From assembly GCF_007004725.1 (NCBI RefSeq), contig NZ_ML660162.1, forward strand, positions 1 through 64,000: a DNA stretch of 64,000 nt. The letters are read 5' to 3'. This DNA is from Aliikangiella coralliicola (GTDB lineage Bacteria; Pseudomonadota; Gammaproteobacteria; Enterobacterales; Kangiellaceae). The notes beneath the pieces are model-generated. The model saw nothing but the letters and a program-made list of their open reading frames with translations. It ran no database searches and had not been told where the DNA came from. This document shows positions 61,155 through 64,000 of the stretch, in pieces (within the stretch, counting starts at the first letter, position 1; each line of letters opens with the position of its first letter). Both the position numbers and the translations under genes were made by a program.

Positions 61155-63593
61155 TCATTCGTATCTTAGTGCATCACTTGGTTCTAAAGCCAGAGTTCTT
61201 CTGGTTGGTAAGTAGGTTGAGATAATCACAACACTACCGATAATTGCGATCATGACAGCCGCAATTGCAACCACAGAACTGTTACCGGTTGCCAGCAGTC
61301 GAGAAAGGGCAAAGCCTAACGATCCGCCAGCTAGCAAGCCTGGGATCCCGCCCCACAACAGCTGCTTGATGCCGCTATTTAGAAAATCCATTATCACTCG
61401 CTTTTCATCTGCGCCGAGTGCTCGCTTAACGCCAATCTCCTGCGTTCTTTGAACAACAGTATTAGACATAACACCATAAATTCCACTAGACGCCAATACC
61501 ACCGCCACGATTGCAAAAATCAAAAATATTTTACTCGCAAAGCCAATCCCAGCAGTATTTCTATCAATTATTTCCTGGTATGTCTTGATTAAAAACGCAG
61601 GTACATCTGGGTCGATTGATTCTAACGTGTTACGCAATGTTCCTGTGGTCACGGCCGGTGCAGCTTTCATCTCCATCGCGACGGTAAGACCTCTTCGTGA
61701 CGACTGCATAAGCGGTCGGAAAATACTCGGCGTACCCGCATTTGGAGAAAATGACTGACCTTGAATGGTATGTTCAACCACCCCAACAATAGTTAACCAG
61801 CGAGGTTTGTCGCCGTCAATTTCGGCAATTCGAACTCTTTTTCCAAGCGGAGATTCTTCGCCGAAATGCTTCTTCACAAAACTTTCCGTTACGATAACCG
61901 TGCGCTTTTCTGAGCCTTCATCAAGGTTTTCAAAATAACGCCCGCTTCTTAACTCAACGCCAAGTTTCGCTAGCGTCCCAGGCATTATCGCGATGTAGTT
62001 AGCCCGTGGATAGCTCGACTCGTCGGCATATTCTTTTCCCTCGATAGCAACAGTCGGACTCCAGGTGTAATCGCCAGGAAGCGAGCTAGTGATTGCAACA
62101 TTACCGACACCAACATTATTTTCAAGACGCGATTGTAATGACTTAACAAATTGAACACGCTTTTCATGAGTATTATAAGTTGCCTGTGGTAACCTGATTT
62201 CAGCCGCCAAAATATTATCCACTTTGGCGCCATAGTCGGCATTAGCCGCAATGTAGGTTCCAACCACCATCACCGACGCTGCAATCAAAACCGTCATTGT
62301 CAGAAAAACTTCGCTAATAACTAACAGTCGATTAAGTCGACCTGCTTTTTTCCCCGCAGCGCCACGCGTACCATCGCGCAATACAGCGTTAAAGTCGGTG
62401 CCCGTATTCTTCCATGCGGGAAATACGCCGGTCATTAAAATAGTGCTTACAACAAATGCGAAAAAGATCTTCAAGGTGAAACTATCGACGCCAAATTTCC
62501 ACCAGAAAAATGGTTTGTCGCCGGTAAAAGTGTTGGTAATCGATTCGGTCACTTCAAGTCCCCAGGCAGCCACCAATAATCCGATAACTCCACCAACCGT
62601 ACAAATAATAGTACTTTCCCATAGCATCTGGCCGATTAATCGCGCTCTTGGCGCTCCAAGGGCAACTCTTATCGCAGTTTCCTTATTTCTTTCTACGGCC
62701 CTTGAAAGTAATAAATTGCTCACATTAATCGACGCCAGTAACAAGAGTAAAATAGTCACAACATACATTGAGAAAAGGAATACGCTACCGCCATTCCCCA
62801 TGGTAGACATTGGAAAAGTCGTCGCAAATGCACCGATACCATTATTGGTCTTAGGAAATTTTTCCTCAATCCGTTTCATTACTACGTCAATTTCACGATT
62901 AACCTGATCAAGATCGATACCATCGCCCAGATGCGCCAATACAGAACAACTTTCACCGTCACCGCGCGCTACTTTTGTTGGGTCTTCCTGTAAAGGCACC
63001 CACAGTTCTGAGTTTCTTGGAAAGAAATATCCCTCTGGCATTACACCAATAATACGCGCACTTTTACCATTAACTCGAACAATTTGATCAAGCACTTCTG
63101 GATCACCACCATACATATTTTTCCAGATGTCATAACCGATAATGACGACATTTTCTGCACCGGTATGGTTTTCAGCCTGAGTAAATTCTCGACCTAAAAT
63201 AGGTTTGGTGCGTGTCATGTGAAACACATTCGGTTCAATTTTAGTCGCGTTATATCGTCTCGCACCGTCGTGCCCGGAAACATTGATGCTAGTTTCGGCA
63301 TATGCCGCAATTTCGCTAAATGATTTTACGTTATTTTTAATTTCATAATAATCGTGCGGATCCAGGTTGCCGCCGTTAAGTAAAAGACCATTTCTGACCT
63401 GATCAATGACAACTAAAGATTCGCTATCTTCGAAAGGCAACGGCTTGTACGCCATCGTGTTAAGAAATGAGAAAAGATAAACACTTAAGCCAATTCCCAC
63501 AGCCATGACCAAAGTAGTCAAAGCTGTAAATCCAGGTCTTTTCGAAAGTAGCCTTAACGCATATTTTAAATCTTGAATAGTCATCATAATCAA
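61155..63593 (-). CDS. FtsX-type ABC permease (MacB-like, duplicated)
   Basis: An 812-residue permease made of two MacB periplasmic-core plus FtsX modules. It has an N-terminal helix with ALTTLVMAVGIGLSV, a periplasmic domain (GREFTQAEN), three helices around VVTILLLLLASINVSNLLLSR, a second periplasmic domain and the final FtsX block GIYGVMSNTVVQRTQEIGVKRALGA. Such proteins drive export or mechanotransmission with a LolD/MacB ATPase, whose gene ends six bases upstream. It is the second gene of the operon shared with that ATPase. Confidence 0.9.
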   Translation of the reverse strand: MIMMTIQDLKYALRLLSKRPGFTALTTLVMAVGIGLSVYLFSFLNTMAYKPLPFEDSESLVVIDQVRNGLLLNGGNLDPHDYYEIKNNVKSFSEIAAYAETSINVSGHDGARRYNATKIEPNVFHMTRTKPILGREFTQAENHTGAENVVIIGYDIWKNMYGGDPEVLDQIVRVNGKSARIIGVMPEGYFFPRNSELWVPLQEDPTKVARGDGESCSVLAHLGDGIDLDQVNREIDVVMKRIEEKFPKTNNGIGAFATTFPMSTMGNGGSVFLFSMYVVTILLLLLASINVSNLLLSRAVERNKETAIRVALGAPRARLIGQMLWESTIICTVGGVIGLLVAAWGLEVTESITNTFTGDKPFFWWKFGVDSFTLKIFFAFVVSTILMTGVFPAWKNTGTDFNAVLRDGTRGAAGKKAGRLNRLLVISEVFLTMTVLIAASVMVVGTYIAANADYGAKVDNILAAEIRLPQATYNTHEKRVQFVKSLQSRLENNVGVGNVAITSSLPGDYTWSPTVAIEGKEYADESSYPRANYIAIMPGTLAKLGVELRSGRYFENLDEGSEKRTVIVTESFVKKHFGEESPLGKRVRIAEIDGDKPRWLTIVGVVEHTIQGQSFSPNAGTPSIFRPLMQSSRRGLTVAMEMKAAPAVTTGTLRNTLESIDPDVPAFLIKTYQEIIDRNTAGIGFASKIFLIFAIVAVVLASSGIYGVMSNTVVQRTQEIGVKRALGADEKRVIMDFLNSGIKQLLWGGIPGLLAGGSLGFALSRLLATGNSSVVAIAAVMIAIIGSVVIISTYLPTRRTLALEPSDALRYE

Positions 63594-63599
63594 TTAATC

Positions 63600-64000
63600 C
63601 TAAGCTGCGACGATCTGGGAGGACGAAGGTTTATCAGAAACAATTTGGCCATCCAGAATATCAATATTTCGATCAGCTCTTTGCGCCGATCTCGGATCAT
63701 GAGTCACCATGCAGATAGTTGCTCCTTCAGCATGTAACTGCTCTAACAACTGCATCACTGCTTCGGCATTTTTAGAATCCAGATTTCCGGTTGGTTCGTC
63801 AGCTAGAATAATCGAAGGATCACCGGCAATGGCGCGGGCAACAGCAACACGCTGTTGTTGTCCACCGGAAAGTTGTGATGGAAAATGTTTGAGACGATGC
63901 GCCATATCAACCCTTTCCAATGCTTTCCTGACCATTTTTTGGCGTTGACTTTTATTCAAGTCCTCTCGATAGGTCAATGGCAGTTCCACGTTTTCTTCGA
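63600..64000 (-). CDS. ABC transporter ATPase, partial at window edge
   Basis: C-terminal part (about 133 codons) of a MacB/LolD-type ATPase, continuing past the window's right edge. Visible: ENVELPL, signature [17 protein letters not shown], Walker [14 protein letters not shown]-loop MVTHDP. Walker A lies outside. A GTG at 63989 is internal to the conserved ENVELPL segment, so it is not the start. It pairs with the FtsX permease immediately downstream. Confidence 0.93.
   Translation of the reverse strand, partial: EENVELPLTYREDLNKSQRQKMVRKALERVDMAHRLKHFPSQLSGGQQQRVAVARAIAGDPSIILADEPTGNLDSKNAEAVMQLLEQLHAEGATICMVTHDPRSAQRADRNIDILDGQIVSDKPSSSQIVAA

Noticed and set aside
1-64000. CRISPR arrays, tRNA or rRNA genes, prophage or integrase genes
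   Set aside because: None seen on reading both strands; no periodic direct repeats, cloverleaf-like or rRNA-like segments were noticed, though no search program was run.

Overview
The window reads as chromosome of an AT-leaning, probably marine, gammaproteobacterium. The evidence is the gene content: pntAB, a TIGR02647-type protein, DUF4197 and DUF3750 lipoproteins, TesB, GGDEF/EAL proteins with sensor propellers, and an FtsX-type ABC operon with its own sigma-54 two-component pair. A Kangiella/Aliikangiella-like relative is my guess from memory, not something I could test. I saw no rRNA, tRNA, CRISPR array, phage or transposase gene. The only mobile-looking DNA is two short inverted-repeat (MITE-like) elements and scattered copies of one repeat end.

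Layout. 0.1-6.4 kb: formyltransferase, fumarylacetoacetase, nucleotide-exchange-type transporter overlapping a Tat-exported epimerase, a MITE, and a DUF3750 lipoprotein. 6.5-13 kb (minus strand): small cytosolic proteins, a second MITE, a Tat-exported aldo/keto reductase and a 1051-residue phytase-like/choice-of-anchor lipoprotein. 13-16.6 kb: a very AT-rich stretch, then a glycosyltransferase/acyltransferase/MATE trio. 16.8-24 kb: a large propeller-PAS-GGDEF-EAL regulator behind a 7-codon leader, a nuclease, TesB and DUF4197. 24-32 kb: a Fur-controlled small protein with a structured 3' UTR, then assorted enzymes (VOC, GFA, SGNH, a spermidine-synthase-like pair, WYL regulator, SDR, esterase). 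32-41.7 kb: OPT transporter with partner, a MarR-controlled thioredoxin/secreted-protein operon with two matching operators, pntAB, and a lipid kinase.

The most striking region is 42.2-53.2 kb, ten closely spaced plus-strand genes: outer-membrane beta-barrel, processive GT2, GT-C-like membrane glycosyltransferase, an FAD oxidoreductase fused to a NapH-type Fe-S membrane protein, a second GT2, a DUF2064/TIGR04282 protein, an ArsM-like arsenite methyltransferase, a radical SAM protein, a thioredoxin-coupled ArsC and an MTA phosphorylase. Together they outline a path from arsenate to arsenite, methylated arsenic, an adenosyl-arsenical, an arsenoribose and a glycosylated product. The radical SAM protein does not look like classical ArsS, and the membrane glycosyltransferase, porin and redox parts are not part of the arsenosugar pathway as I know it, so this may be a variant arsenosugar, arsenolipid or arsenoglycan system.

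The end of the window (53.3-64 kb) holds an XRE-type regulator, a ROK kinase, a GAF-PAS-GAF-GGDEF-EAL protein, a histidine kinase and sigma-54 response regulator, and an FtsX/MacB-type permease whose ATPase runs off the right edge.
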